DNA from: Devosia yakushimensis
Lineage (GTDB): Bacteria; Pseudomonadota; Alphaproteobacteria; Rhizobiales; Devosiaceae
Reading direction: 5' to 3'
DNA length: 64,000 nucleotides
NCBI RefSeq assembly: GCF_030159855.1
Contig: NZ_BSNG01000001.1
Location: 3,286,001 to 3,350,000, forward strand
Shown: piece by piece, positions 18,646 to 25,883 of the stretch
Numbering within the stretch: the stretch's first letter is position 1
Layout of the letters: every line of letters begins with the position of its first letter
Notes under the pieces: generated by a model
Database searches by the model: none
The model's input: the letters and a program-made list of their open reading frames with translations, nothing else
Told to the model about the DNA's origin: nothing
Translations under genes and position numbers: made by a program

Positions 18646-19581
18646 TTAGAGGCGCCCCATCAGTGACGCAACATACAGCGATACTGTGCCTGCCCTTGTT
18701 TGCCTCCATACACCAGATTGCCTTAGCCAGTTCAAGCGGCCTAAAGGTGACCTTAGCCTTGCATGCTTGAAAGACTGCAATGTGGCTCGCGCCTCGGAGG
18801 TGAGCTGCTCGATATTGTCATCGAGCAATTCGATGTGCCTATCCTGCCAGCGTCGCCACGTGCCATCCACCACCATGCGCAGCCGTGCTGCACGTGCCAA
18901 GTAGGAGCGGTTCTCGCCTATCAGGTTCCCGCCGTGCTGCCGGTACAGGGTCAACGGTTCCTGGTCATACTTGACGACGCCACCACTCCCGCTGACCATG
19001 ATGTAGGCCCACCAATCGTGGCTTACCGGAGCGGCCCGCGAAAGCGAACGCTTCAAGATATCGAATGCAGCGCGATTCATTGTCATCGTGTTGCCGCCGG
19101 CTATGGATTGGACGAGCGCGTTCTCAAAAGCAGGGACACGTGAAAAGAGCGGGGACAGCCGGCCGATATCGTGACCCTCCCTGTCGATCATGCGCGTACG
19201 ACCGCAATAGAGCGCGGGAACATGACTAGGCTGCTTGCGCAGCCAATTAATGGAACGCTGGGTTTTGTCGGCCAGCCAGATATCATCCTGGTCGCTAAAC
19301 GCGATAAAATCGGTTTTTGGCGTGCAATTAAGCAAAAGCGACCTGAAATTTTCCGCGAAACCCTTTTGAGGACCCGCAGCATACTGAAGGTCAATCTTGG
19401 GAACGCTTTGTATGATTTGGTACAATGCGTTGCGTGTTCGGTCTGATTTACTATCATCGGAGACGACCAGGTGGATATTCGTTGCATCCTGGTTTGCAAA
19501 AGACTCAATCTGAGGCCCGAGAAACTCTTCACCTTCATAGCTCGCCATCAGGATTGTTAAATCATCCGATACGTCGTTCAT
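18646..19581 (-). CDS. GT2 glycosyltransferase, rhamnosyltransferase-like
   Basis: This GT-A fold transferase (311 residues) has LTILMASYEGEEFLGPQI at its start, VVSDDSKSD, and the FSDQDDIWLADK segment. SDQDDIW is typical of rhamnosyltransferases of the WbbL/RgpB group. Placement directly before rfbA fits use of dTDP-rhamnose as donor. I use the ATG at 19581 because the family starts there; 19635 would add an untypical 18-residue extension. Acceptor unknown. Confidence 0.82.
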   Translation of the reverse strand: MNDVSDDLTILMASYEGEEFLGPQIESFANQDATNIHLVVSDDSKSDRTRNALYQIIQSVPKIDLQYAAGPQKGFAENFRSLLLNCTPKTDFIAFSDQDDIWLADKTQRSINWLRKQPSHVPALYCGRTRMIDREGHDIGRLSPLFSRVPAFENALVQSIAGGNTMTMNRAAFDILKRSLSRAAPVSHDWWAYIMVSGSGGVVKYDQEPLTLYRQHGGNLIGENRSYLARAARLRMVVDGTWRRWQDRHIELLDDNIEQLTSEARATLQSFKHARLRSPLGRLNWLRQSGVWRQTRAGTVSLYVASLMGRL

Positions 19582-19818
19582 TTCCACACAAAATTTCCGT
19601 TTTTGAAACGCGATACACGCCGTTTCAGAGCGCAACTCAACAGTTGAGCAGTCGGCAGTTTGTCATTCAATTCGGCCGCGAGACTGAACGGAAAACGCCA
19701 TGGCCTGGACCGGAACCCACCGGCGCGACTATGCGCTATGCGGACCGCTCTATTCAAGTGATCGAACGGTCAGGAAGACACACTTGTGCAGCCGCTTCCA
19801 CTGGTCGGCGGTCGCTTC

Positions 19819-20814
19819 CTACCCTCTGATTTTTGACCTTAGATAGAAAACAATGTGATCCAGAAAGCCGGCGAGTTTCAGTACCTTTCTGGAGCGAATA
19901 GAGGGGGAAGCAAAGTCAACGCCGCCCCCTGCCTTGCTATGTCTGGCGAAATGATATTCCAAATCCTGCAGGATGAATTTTTGCGCGCCGGTCGGTTTAT
20001 AGCCGAAGTCCCCGTCGGGCTTCGCCTTTCTTTCCAGAAAGCTCCAGAGGATGCGCTGCTCTACCGTAAGCATTTCCATTTCTTCCGGCTCAGCCACAGA
20101 GCGCTGCAGCGACCTATCAATAAAATCTGGCGAATCCTTCGGCCTGCCTAGCCCTTTGGCGCCCAGCGCGGCAAGCTGGTCGACCACACTGTCTAATGTC
20201 GTGGCCTGATCAGCAATTAAGTCGTGATACGAAACAACGACGCATGGGAGGTGCTTCACCGACTGCAAGGCGGCCCAATTGTACTTTTCCCAGAGCGCAA
20301 TCCCTTGCTGGAGAGATATTTGATTTCTGGTTCTGAGTGATTTCGCCACCTCAATTGGGTTGCGGTATATCAGAATGCAAATGGGATTTGGAACCAGATC
20401 GATGAGCAACGGGAGCAGAAGGCAGAGCCTTGGTTCCTTTATGATCCAGGTTTTGGCCTTCGAAAGGCTCTCAACAATCCCGGAAAATCTCTGGCGTTGT
20501 TGCTCAAGCTGATTTTGCTCAACCTGGCCTATTTCGAAATTTGAGATTTTCCACCAGTCTGCATGCGCCGCGTGCAAGAGCGCATCGCAGATTTCCCTGA
20601 CGTCCCTGCGCTCGAAGAACCCTTTCTGGTTCTCAACACTGGCCCCCGTGAGATCGCTGCTGTGACCAGCATTGGCCCCTAGTGAATGCAGGGCCCCCGT
20701 TAGCGCTGAGGTGCCAGACCTGTGCATGCCGACGATGATCAGGCCCGTGCTTTCTTCCAAGGTCTGCTCTCCCAGTTCCCGTAGACCATAGACTGACGCG
20801 CGTGTCTCGAGCAT
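19819..20814 (-). CDS. Sulfotransferase family protein (Sulfotransfer_1/3-like)
   Basis: This second, unrelated-looking sulfotransferase is 331 residues long. The PAPS loop is GLIIVGMHRSGTSALTGAL and the 3'-phosphate-binding part is ILIYRNPIEVAKSLRTRN; WIIKEPRLCLLLP lies between. I place the start at ATG 20814, with GGAAG six to seven bases upstream. The frame stays open up to a GTG at 20958, but that would translate a 16-base homopolymer into a proline run and run into IS debris. The C-terminal 70 residues are basic and unassigned. It heads the minus-strand set that runs through rfb to the other sulfotransferase. Target sugar unknown. Confidence 0.78.
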   Translation of the reverse strand: MLETRASVYGLRELGEQTLEESTGLIIVGMHRSGTSALTGALHSLGANAGHSSDLTGASVENQKGFFERRDVREICDALLHAAHADWWKISNFEIGQVEQNQLEQQRQRFSGIVESLSKAKTWIIKEPRLCLLLPLLIDLVPNPICILIYRNPIEVAKSLRTRNQISLQQGIALWEKYNWAALQSVKHLPCVVVSYHDLIADQATTLDSVVDQLAALGAKGLGRPKDSPDFIDRSLQRSVAEPEEMEMLTVEQRILWSFLERKAKPDGDFGYKPTGAQKFILQDLEYHFARHSKAGGGVDFASPSIRSRKVLKLAGFLDHIVFYLRSKIRG

Positions 20815-20874
20815 CCCGCACTTCCGTTCGTCAGGAAGTCGACCTGCTTTAGTTAAAGGCTTGTCGTCAAGCAA

Positions 20875-20890
20875 GGGGGGGGGGGGGGGG
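20875..20890. repeat. Homopolymer run of 16 G (poly-C on the gene's strand)
   Basis: Sixteen consecutive G residues lie about 60-76 bp upstream of the chosen sulfotransferase start. Such runs slip during replication and often control phase-variable surface genes. Here the run would lie in the promoter or leader, or inside the coding frame if the GTG at 20958 is the true start. The exact length may also be a sequencing estimate. Confidence 0.9.
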
Positions 20891-20960
20891 TTGAGCCTGG
20901 TTGCCGACACACCGCTATCTTGGTCTGCGTGTTGCCGGGGGCTGGAGGTCCGGGTCACCG

Positions 20961-21188
20961 TGGCGTCCTTGCGCCGATTACAATCTAAACCGGCCGCACT
21001 CGCGGCTGGGTTGGATGACGCCCAGAGAATACGCCGACACCTTCAACCCGCGACGGGATCTACCGCTTCGTTCCATGACCAGCCCCGTCGCTCACCCCGG
21101 CCAGATCGGCCAAACCAACCGTCCAAGTCTACCTAACGCTGGATGGAAGTTGGGGCAACGTCACGGCCACCTGCTGCCGCAATTCTAG
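20961..21188 (+). mobile_element. IS3-family transposase orfB C-terminal remnant
   Basis: The plus-strand frame reads ADYNLNRPHSRLGWMTPREY followed by NPRRDLPLRS and a Gly/Gln/Thr-rich tail with GQTNRPSLPNAG. This is the C-terminal signature of IS3-type orfB integrases (YNxxRPHSxLG). Only about 65 residues remain and the catalytic DDE part is missing. It ends about 100 bp before the polysaccharide exporter genes. Confidence 0.85.
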
Positions 21189-21292
21189 GTCGGGGTGCGC
21201 TTCGATGTCGGCGACGAGTTGAGCGCACCTCACTTTGACCGAACATGCGGCTTAGGCTAAGTAGCGGCGCACCTTAAATGCACGGAGACCTT

Positions 21293-22075
21293 ATGGGCAT
21301 TTGGCAACGAGTACGACCGATGCTTTCGGTCGCGGTTCGCTTTTTGCGGATCAGTTATCTCGAGGCAAAATCGGAATATCAGGGAACAAAGTTGGGGCTG
21401 GCATGGGTGCCGGTGTCGACTTTGATCTTCACCGCCATGCTTGCGCTGGTGTTTCACCATTCCGATACCAGCAACCAGGTCGACTTTTTTCTCTATGTTC
21501 TTGCGGGCTATGTGCTCTGGGACTTCATTTCCGACTCCATCTCCGGCAGCGTCGATATCATTCAGAAACGCCTGGAATTTGCGGTGCATAACAACCTCAC
21601 CCTGTTTGGGCTGTTTCTGAAGATCCTGGCGGACAGGCTATTTATATATGCAATGGATGTCGCGTTGCTGGTGATTTGCGTGGTGCTGCTCAAGTGGAGC
21701 GCCCTAGGCATTCATCTCTTGCTGTTCGCGCCATTCGTTTTCATAATAATGGTCGCGTCTCTTTCGCTCAGCTACATAGTAAACTTGATCACCATCTACC
21801 ACCCGGACATGTCTTTACTGATAAAGACGGCCGTCCGGTTCGTATTCTTCGCATCTCCAATATTCTGGGTCGCTGATGATGCGGACGGTATTCGCGGTCT
21901 GCTGGGCACGTATAATCCGGCAGCTTATTTCCTGTCGATGTCCCGCCAGGTTTTTGGAATAGAACCGCTGGCGGGCCACAAGTGGCTTATCGCAACGCTA
22001 TTCACGCTCATTTTGGCAGTAATTGCCATGATCACTTATCGTCGCACTCAGGGCTTTGTGAGAAATCTCAAATAG
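21293..22075 (+). CDS. ABC-2 type polysaccharide export permease (Wzm/KpsM-like)
   Basis: This is the membrane half of an ABC transporter that moves a finished polysaccharide across the inner membrane. The 260-residue protein has six hydrophobic segments, the family start FLRISYLEAKSEYQGTKLG, GYVLWDFISDSISG, and the C-terminal YNPAAYFLSMSRQ. I choose ATG 21293 because GGAG lies five bases before it; the ATG at 21278 has no ribosome site. The ATPase gene starts one base after its stop. Confidence 0.9.
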   Translation: MGIWQRVRPMLSVAVRFLRISYLEAKSEYQGTKLGLAWVPVSTLIFTAMLALVFHHSDTSNQVDFFLYVLAGYVLWDFISDSISGSVDIIQKRLEFAVHNNLTLFGLFLKILADRLFIYAMDVALLVICVVLLKWSALGIHLLLFAPFVFIIMVASLSLSYIVNLITIYHPDMSLLIKTAVRFVFFASPIFWVADDADGIRGLLGTYNPAAYFLSMSRQVFGIEPLAGHKWLIATLFTLILAVIAMITYRRTQGFVRNLK

Positions 22076-22076
22076 C

Positions 22077-22874
22077 ATGGCAAGTATCGACATAAAAGAC
22101 GCGTCCGTAAGCTACTTCCTTCGCAAACGCGGTGGCGCTGTTGAAAAGAAGCTCAGTCGTGGGGCGGTTGGCGCCCGTATCGTCGTCGGAGAGCGCTATC
22201 TTGAGATCAACGCCCTAAGGAATATTTCGCTGTCGCTGAAAACCGGTGATCGCGTCGGCCTGATTGGAATCAACGGCTCCGGCAAGTCGACATTGCTCAA
22301 GCTTTGCTCGGGGGCCTTGGCCGTCCAGTCCGGAAGCATCGACATAGACGGTCGCGTCTCGCCCCAGTTTGCGCTCGGTTCCGGGATCAAACCAAATCTG
22401 ACCGGTCGGCGAAATGCGGAGCTCAAGTGCTTGTACATGGGGACCTCACAACGCTCGATCCAGCAGAGCGTGGAGGAGGTCAAGGAACTCAGCGATCTCG
22501 GCGGTTACTTCGAACTGCCGGTCCACACTTATTCGGCCGGCATGAAGTCACGTCTCGTAATGAGCCTGATGAACCTCGTGCATGCAGACATCCTGATCAT
22601 GGATGAGTGGATCAACGCGGCTGACGCCAGCGTCAACAAGACTGTCAATGAGTTGCAGGCGAGGCTGATCAAATCCGCTTCGATATTGGTGTTGGCCAGC
22701 CACTCCCAGCGTGTCTTGCGCGACTGGACGGATTCTCTGCTCTGGTTGGACCAGGGCGAGGTGAAGGCCTATGGGCCGTTCAGAGAGGTCTTCCGCGAAT
22801 ACAAGCGTTGGACGGAAAAAGGGTTGGATGAGCGCCCTATACCGGTAAGGCGCGCCCAACCAAAGTCGTACTGA
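22077..22874 (+). CDS. Polysaccharide export ABC ATPase (Wzt/KpsT-like)
   Basis: This 265-residue ATPase has Walker A GINGSGKST, signature YSAGMKSRL, and Walker B ILIMDEWINAAD, the form used by KpsT/Wzt/TagH proteins. It ends shortly after the ATPase core, so it lacks the C-terminal carbohydrate-binding domain of Wzt proteins that recognise a capped O-antigen. Termination of chain growth is therefore probably not read by this protein. It pairs with the permease gene immediately upstream. With the rfb, transferase and sulfotransferase genes it defines an ABC-transporter-dependent glycan pathway. Confidence 0.9.
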   Translation: MASIDIKDASVSYFLRKRGGAVEKKLSRGAVGARIVVGERYLEINALRNISLSLKTGDRVGLIGINGSGKSTLLKLCSGALAVQSGSIDIDGRVSPQFALGSGIKPNLTGRRNAELKCLYMGTSQRSIQQSVEEVKELSDLGGYFELPVHTYSAGMKSRLVMSLMNLVHADILIMDEWINAADASVNKTVNELQARLIKSASILVLASHSQRVLRDWTDSLLWLDQGEVKAYGPFREVFREYKRWTEKGLDERPIPVRRAQPKSY

Positions 22875-22962
22875 TTATTCGACTGCTTGCGGGCGGAAGC
22901 GGGGGCACGGAGTGATCGTTTTGTGAATTGGCAACTTCCTATCCTAGGAAGGTTCGACACTA

Positions 22963-23202
22963 CTACCTGTCATTTGACGAAAAAACTATGTGGACTGCCC
23001 CTGGTTTGACGACACTTCCTGATGTGCCACCGCCGAGACTTTCACGTCCAGGGCCAGCGCCTCTTCCACGACCGTAGATCGTCAATTGCCGCGCTGCCCC
23101 TACGCGTAAAAAACGGCCGGAAATTTCCTCCACCGCCGTTGCCGATAACCCGGCTGCAGCTGCGAGGCTTTTGAGAACACGACCGACGATGATCGGGTTC
23201 AT
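22963..23202 (-). pseudogene. Probable tyrosine recombinase/integrase fragment
   Basis: The minus-strand frame begins with IIVGRVLKSLAAAAGLSATA, then VEEISGRFLRVGAARQLTIYG. This resembles the C-terminal region of phage-type integrases (SGHSLRVGAAQQL), with the His of the His-x-x-Arg box changed to Arg. After that the frame becomes Gly/Arg-rich and no longer integrase-like, and the catalytic Tyr is lost. It would be the remains of an island integrase near the tRNA-Arg gene. The assignment rests on one motif only. Confidence 0.45.
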
Positions 23203-23228
23203 GTATCGCTCAACTGTGTGATTTTGGT

Positions 23229-23427
23229 ATACTGGCCGAACGCATCCGCGCCGGCGGCGCAGGCATTCCGGCTTTCTTCACCAGGACTGGTGTCGGCACA
23301 CTGATCGCCGAAGGCAAGGAAGTTCGCAGTTTCCGGCATCTTTGCCAGCCGCATCGTGCATGTGCCCCGGCCGGCTAAGCATATCGAGCAACGCACCCTG
23401 CGCCAGCGTCAGCAGGAGCCCGTGTGA
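23229..23427 (+). pseudogene. 3-oxoacid CoA-transferase subunit A remnant
   Basis: Two pieces of subunit A survive in different frames. The first reads LAERIRAGGAGIPAFFTRTG then VGTLIAEGKEVRSF. The second, after a frame change at about 23335, reads GIFASRIVHVPRPAKHIEQR and ends at the TGA at 23425-23427. Both match acetoacetate/3-oxoadipate-type CoA-transferases. The N-terminal half and about 40 residues between the pieces are missing, so it cannot be functional. The stop overlaps the ATG of subunit B, preserving the original operon layout. Confidence 0.85.
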
Positions 23428-23791
23428 TGGCCTGGACCCGTGACCAGATGGCCGCTCGCGCCGCCCGTGAAGTCGAAGTTGGCTTCTTGGCACCGGTATC
23501 CCAACGCTAGTGGCCAACTACATTCCCATCGGCATGGACGTGCGGCTGCAAAGCGAGAATGGCATGCTGGGCATGGGACCCTTCCCCTTTGCAGGCGAAG
23601 AAGATGCCGATCTCATCAACGCCGGTAAGCAGACGATCACCGAACTGCCCGAGACCAGCTTCTTCTCCAGCGCCGACAGCTTCGGCATGATCCGCGGCGG
23701 CCACATCGATCTGTCGATCCTGGGCGCGATGCAAGTGGCCGAGAATGGCGATCTCGCCAACTGGATGATCCCGGGCAAGATGGTCAAGGGC
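23427..23791 (+). pseudogene. 3-oxoacid CoA-transferase subunit B remnant
   Basis: It starts MAWTRDQMAARAARE as intact subunit B does. It loses the frame at about 23490-23500 (deletion of the usual GFYVNLGIG part), then continues as GIPTLVANYIPIGMDVRLQS with ENGMLGMGPFPF, the segment that includes the catalytic Glu. It runs through GGHIDLSILGAMQVAENGDL to GKMVKG. There it joins directly, in frame, to a thiolase sequence, so the last 80 or so residues are deleted. Confidence 0.85.
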
Positions 23792-23794
23792 AGC

Positions 23795-24405
23795 GGTGAT
23801 GCGCGCATCATCGTCGCGGGCGGACAGGAATCCATGTCGCTGTCGCCGCATTGCCAGTACCTGCGCGGCGCCATCAGGATGGGGCCGGTTACGCTTGTGG
23901 ACACCATGCTCAGCGAGGGTCTTACCGACGCCTTCGGCAACTACCACATGGGCGTCACCGCCGAGAATGTCGCGCGCCAATTCGGCATCACGCGCGAAGA
24001 GCAGAATGCGTTTGCGCTGGCCAGCCAGCAGAAGGCCGCTGCAGCACAGGTTGGTGGGCAGTTCGAGACCGAAATATCCGACACTCATGGGTACTGGGCC
24101 AACCCCAGCCTCGCGCAAGGCCATGGAACGCGCCGGCTGGACCATCGACGATCTCGACCTGATCGAGGCCAACGAAGCGTTCGCCGCTCAGGCCTGCGCC
24201 GTCTCGCGCGGCATGAACTGGGACCCAGCCAAGGTCAATGTCAACGGCGGCGCCATCGCCATCGGCCACCCAATAGGCGCCTCGGGCGCCCGTGTGCTGG
24301 TCACGCTACTCCATGCCATGCAGTCCCGCCGAGCGCAGAGGGGGGATTGCCAAGCTCTGCATCGGCGGCGGCATGGGCATAGCAGTCTGTGTGGAGCGCT
24401 GGTAG
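23795..24405 (+). pseudogene. Acetyl-CoA acetyltransferase (thiolase) remnant
   Basis: This is thiolase sequence fused to the CoA-transferase remnant. It begins at VAGGQESMSLSPH, so the N-terminal part with the nucleophilic Cys is gone. It continues through GVTAENVARQFGITREEQNA, breaks at about 24085-24120 with loss of the middle of the protein, and resumes in another frame as DLDLIEANEAFAAQACAV, then NVNGGAIAIGHPIGASGAR (catalytic His), and after another shift CIGGGMGIAVCVE (second Cys). It is plainly non-functional. With the preceding remnants it was once an acetoacetate-degradation operon. Confidence 0.88.
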
Positions 24406-24725
24406 GAGCCGAATGGCGACGTCACTTGGTCAGAACGTCCGCTAATGTCCTGGTAAGCGCCCGAAAGCCGTTAGTTCGCAACCGGCCCCCACAACCACCG
24501 TTTGTGGAGTGCTGCCTTCGTGGGCAGCGGTCAAACGCCGGCATTTTAGTGAGGTGCAGTTTTTGACAGGAAGTTGGCCAGATATCGCTGCATTGCACAT
24601 GAAGTCGCATCGTTTGACGCGCAGTCATAGCACACAACCAAGCTTTGACGCTTACGCGCAGATTGCGCGGTATCTGAGCAAACGACCGATATCTAGGCGC
24701 AACCCACTGTAATACCCAGTGAAAT
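24406..24725. other. 320-bp gap with no recognisable gene
   Basis: This lies between the thiolase remnant and the tRNA gene. I recognise no coding sequence, IS end or terminator in it. Being at the 3' side of a tRNA next to decayed genes, it is where an island attachment site would be sought; I could not identify one by eye. Confidence 0.4.
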
Positions 24726-24802
<77 letters not shown>

Positions 24803-25311
24803 TTCCGTGACGCGGGGGGAACCCCGGCTGAACGGGGTGCAAACTATCCAAAGAGGATGAGCCGCGCAACGGGGGCGATGAAGAAATCCCATGGTGTCCG
24901 TGATGACGCGCATCGGGAGGCGATGGCAGTGTCCGATTGGCACCAGGATGGACATGCCGGGCTTATCGCATTGCCGGCGCCTCTGGCAGTGCGGCTCGGG
25001 CCATGAGGCGCATCGGGCACGCTTGTCGCTGGACCGAGGACTTGGTGGCTTCAGGCCATCGCCGGAGCGCGGGGCGGGTTCGCCCCCCACCGGGACCAAC
25101 GCAAGCAAAGGACAAGCCCCGGACGCCCTCCAGATCGCCCGATCACCGTTTTGCCATCAAGCCGCCCCGATTTGTCCTTATCGCGCAAGGGGAGCTGAAG
25201 CATTGGCGGCCGGGATTTGGCCGGTTGCGCAGGGTTCTTGTTAAAATGGTAACCATTTTTTCAGACCGGGGCTCTATCGCGCCTGCAGCAGAAACGGTCT
25301 AGGGTGACCTT
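24803..25311. other. 509-bp gap with no recognisable gene
   Basis: I found no convincing coding frame or RNA gene between the tRNA and the lytic transglycosylase gene. A short A/T-rich segment (about 25238-25262) containing the palindrome atggtaaccat may include the promoter of the gene to the right. Confidence 0.4.
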
Positions 25312-25875
25312 ATGGCATATGCACAGATCTCCGGGATGTCGGCGAAATCGATTGGCGCGGCGGCATTGCTGGCCTTGCTGGTTTCGGGCTGCTCGATGAG
25401 TTCGCTCAAGCCCGCGCCTGGTCCCGCCACGGCGGCCATTGCGGCGCTGGCGCCGACCCAGCCGGGTCATGTGCCCAAGGCCGATGCGGTGCCGATGGCG
25501 CCCCAGGCCATGGGCTATGCCGCCAGCGGGAGCCTTGATGGCCTTATCGCCCATTATTCCCAGCAATATAGCGTGCCCGAGGCATTGGTGCGCCGGGTGA
25601 TCGTGCGGGAAAGCAACTATAATCCTGGTGCGCGCAACGGGCCCTATTACGGATTGATGCAGATTTCCCATGCCACGGCGACCGGCATGGGCTATCGCGG
25701 CTCGCCCGCCGGCCTGCTCGATGCCGAAACCAATCTGCGCTATGCGGTGCGCTACCTGGCCGGTGCCTATGTGACGGCACGCGGCAATCACGACCAGGCT
25801 GTGCGCTTCTATGCCGGCGGCTATTATTACGATGCCAAGCGGGCCGGGCTATTGCAGGTTTCCGGGCTCCGCTGA
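25312..25875 (+). CDS. Lipoprotein lytic transglycosylase (SLT domain)
   Basis: This 187-residue muramidase-like enzyme would cleave peptidoglycan with 1,6-anhydro product formation. The N-terminus ends in a lipobox (LLVSGC at about residues 22-27), so it should be anchored as a lipoprotein. The SLT domain has the catalytic Glu in VIVRESNYNP, then YYGLMQISHATATGMGY and NLRYAVRYLAGAYV. This is the usual order for family 1 transglycosylases. The following gene converges from the other strand only 8 bp away. Confidence 0.88.
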   Translation: MAYAQISGMSAKSIGAAALLALLVSGCSMSSLKPAPGPATAAIAALAPTQPGHVPKADAVPMAPQAMGYAASGSLDGLIAHYSQQYSVPEALVRRVIVRESNYNPGARNGPYYGLMQISHATATGMGYRGSPAGLLDAETNLRYAVRYLAGAYVTARGNHDQAVRFYAGGYYYDAKRAGLLQVSGLR

Positions 25876-25883
25876 TCCCGGCC

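Noticed and set aside
23510..24382. A 290-codon apparent fusion protein of CoA-transferase B and thiolase
   Set aside because: Both parts lack essential regions, and the end is out of frame with its own thiolase C-terminus; it is the result of deletions, not a functional fusion.
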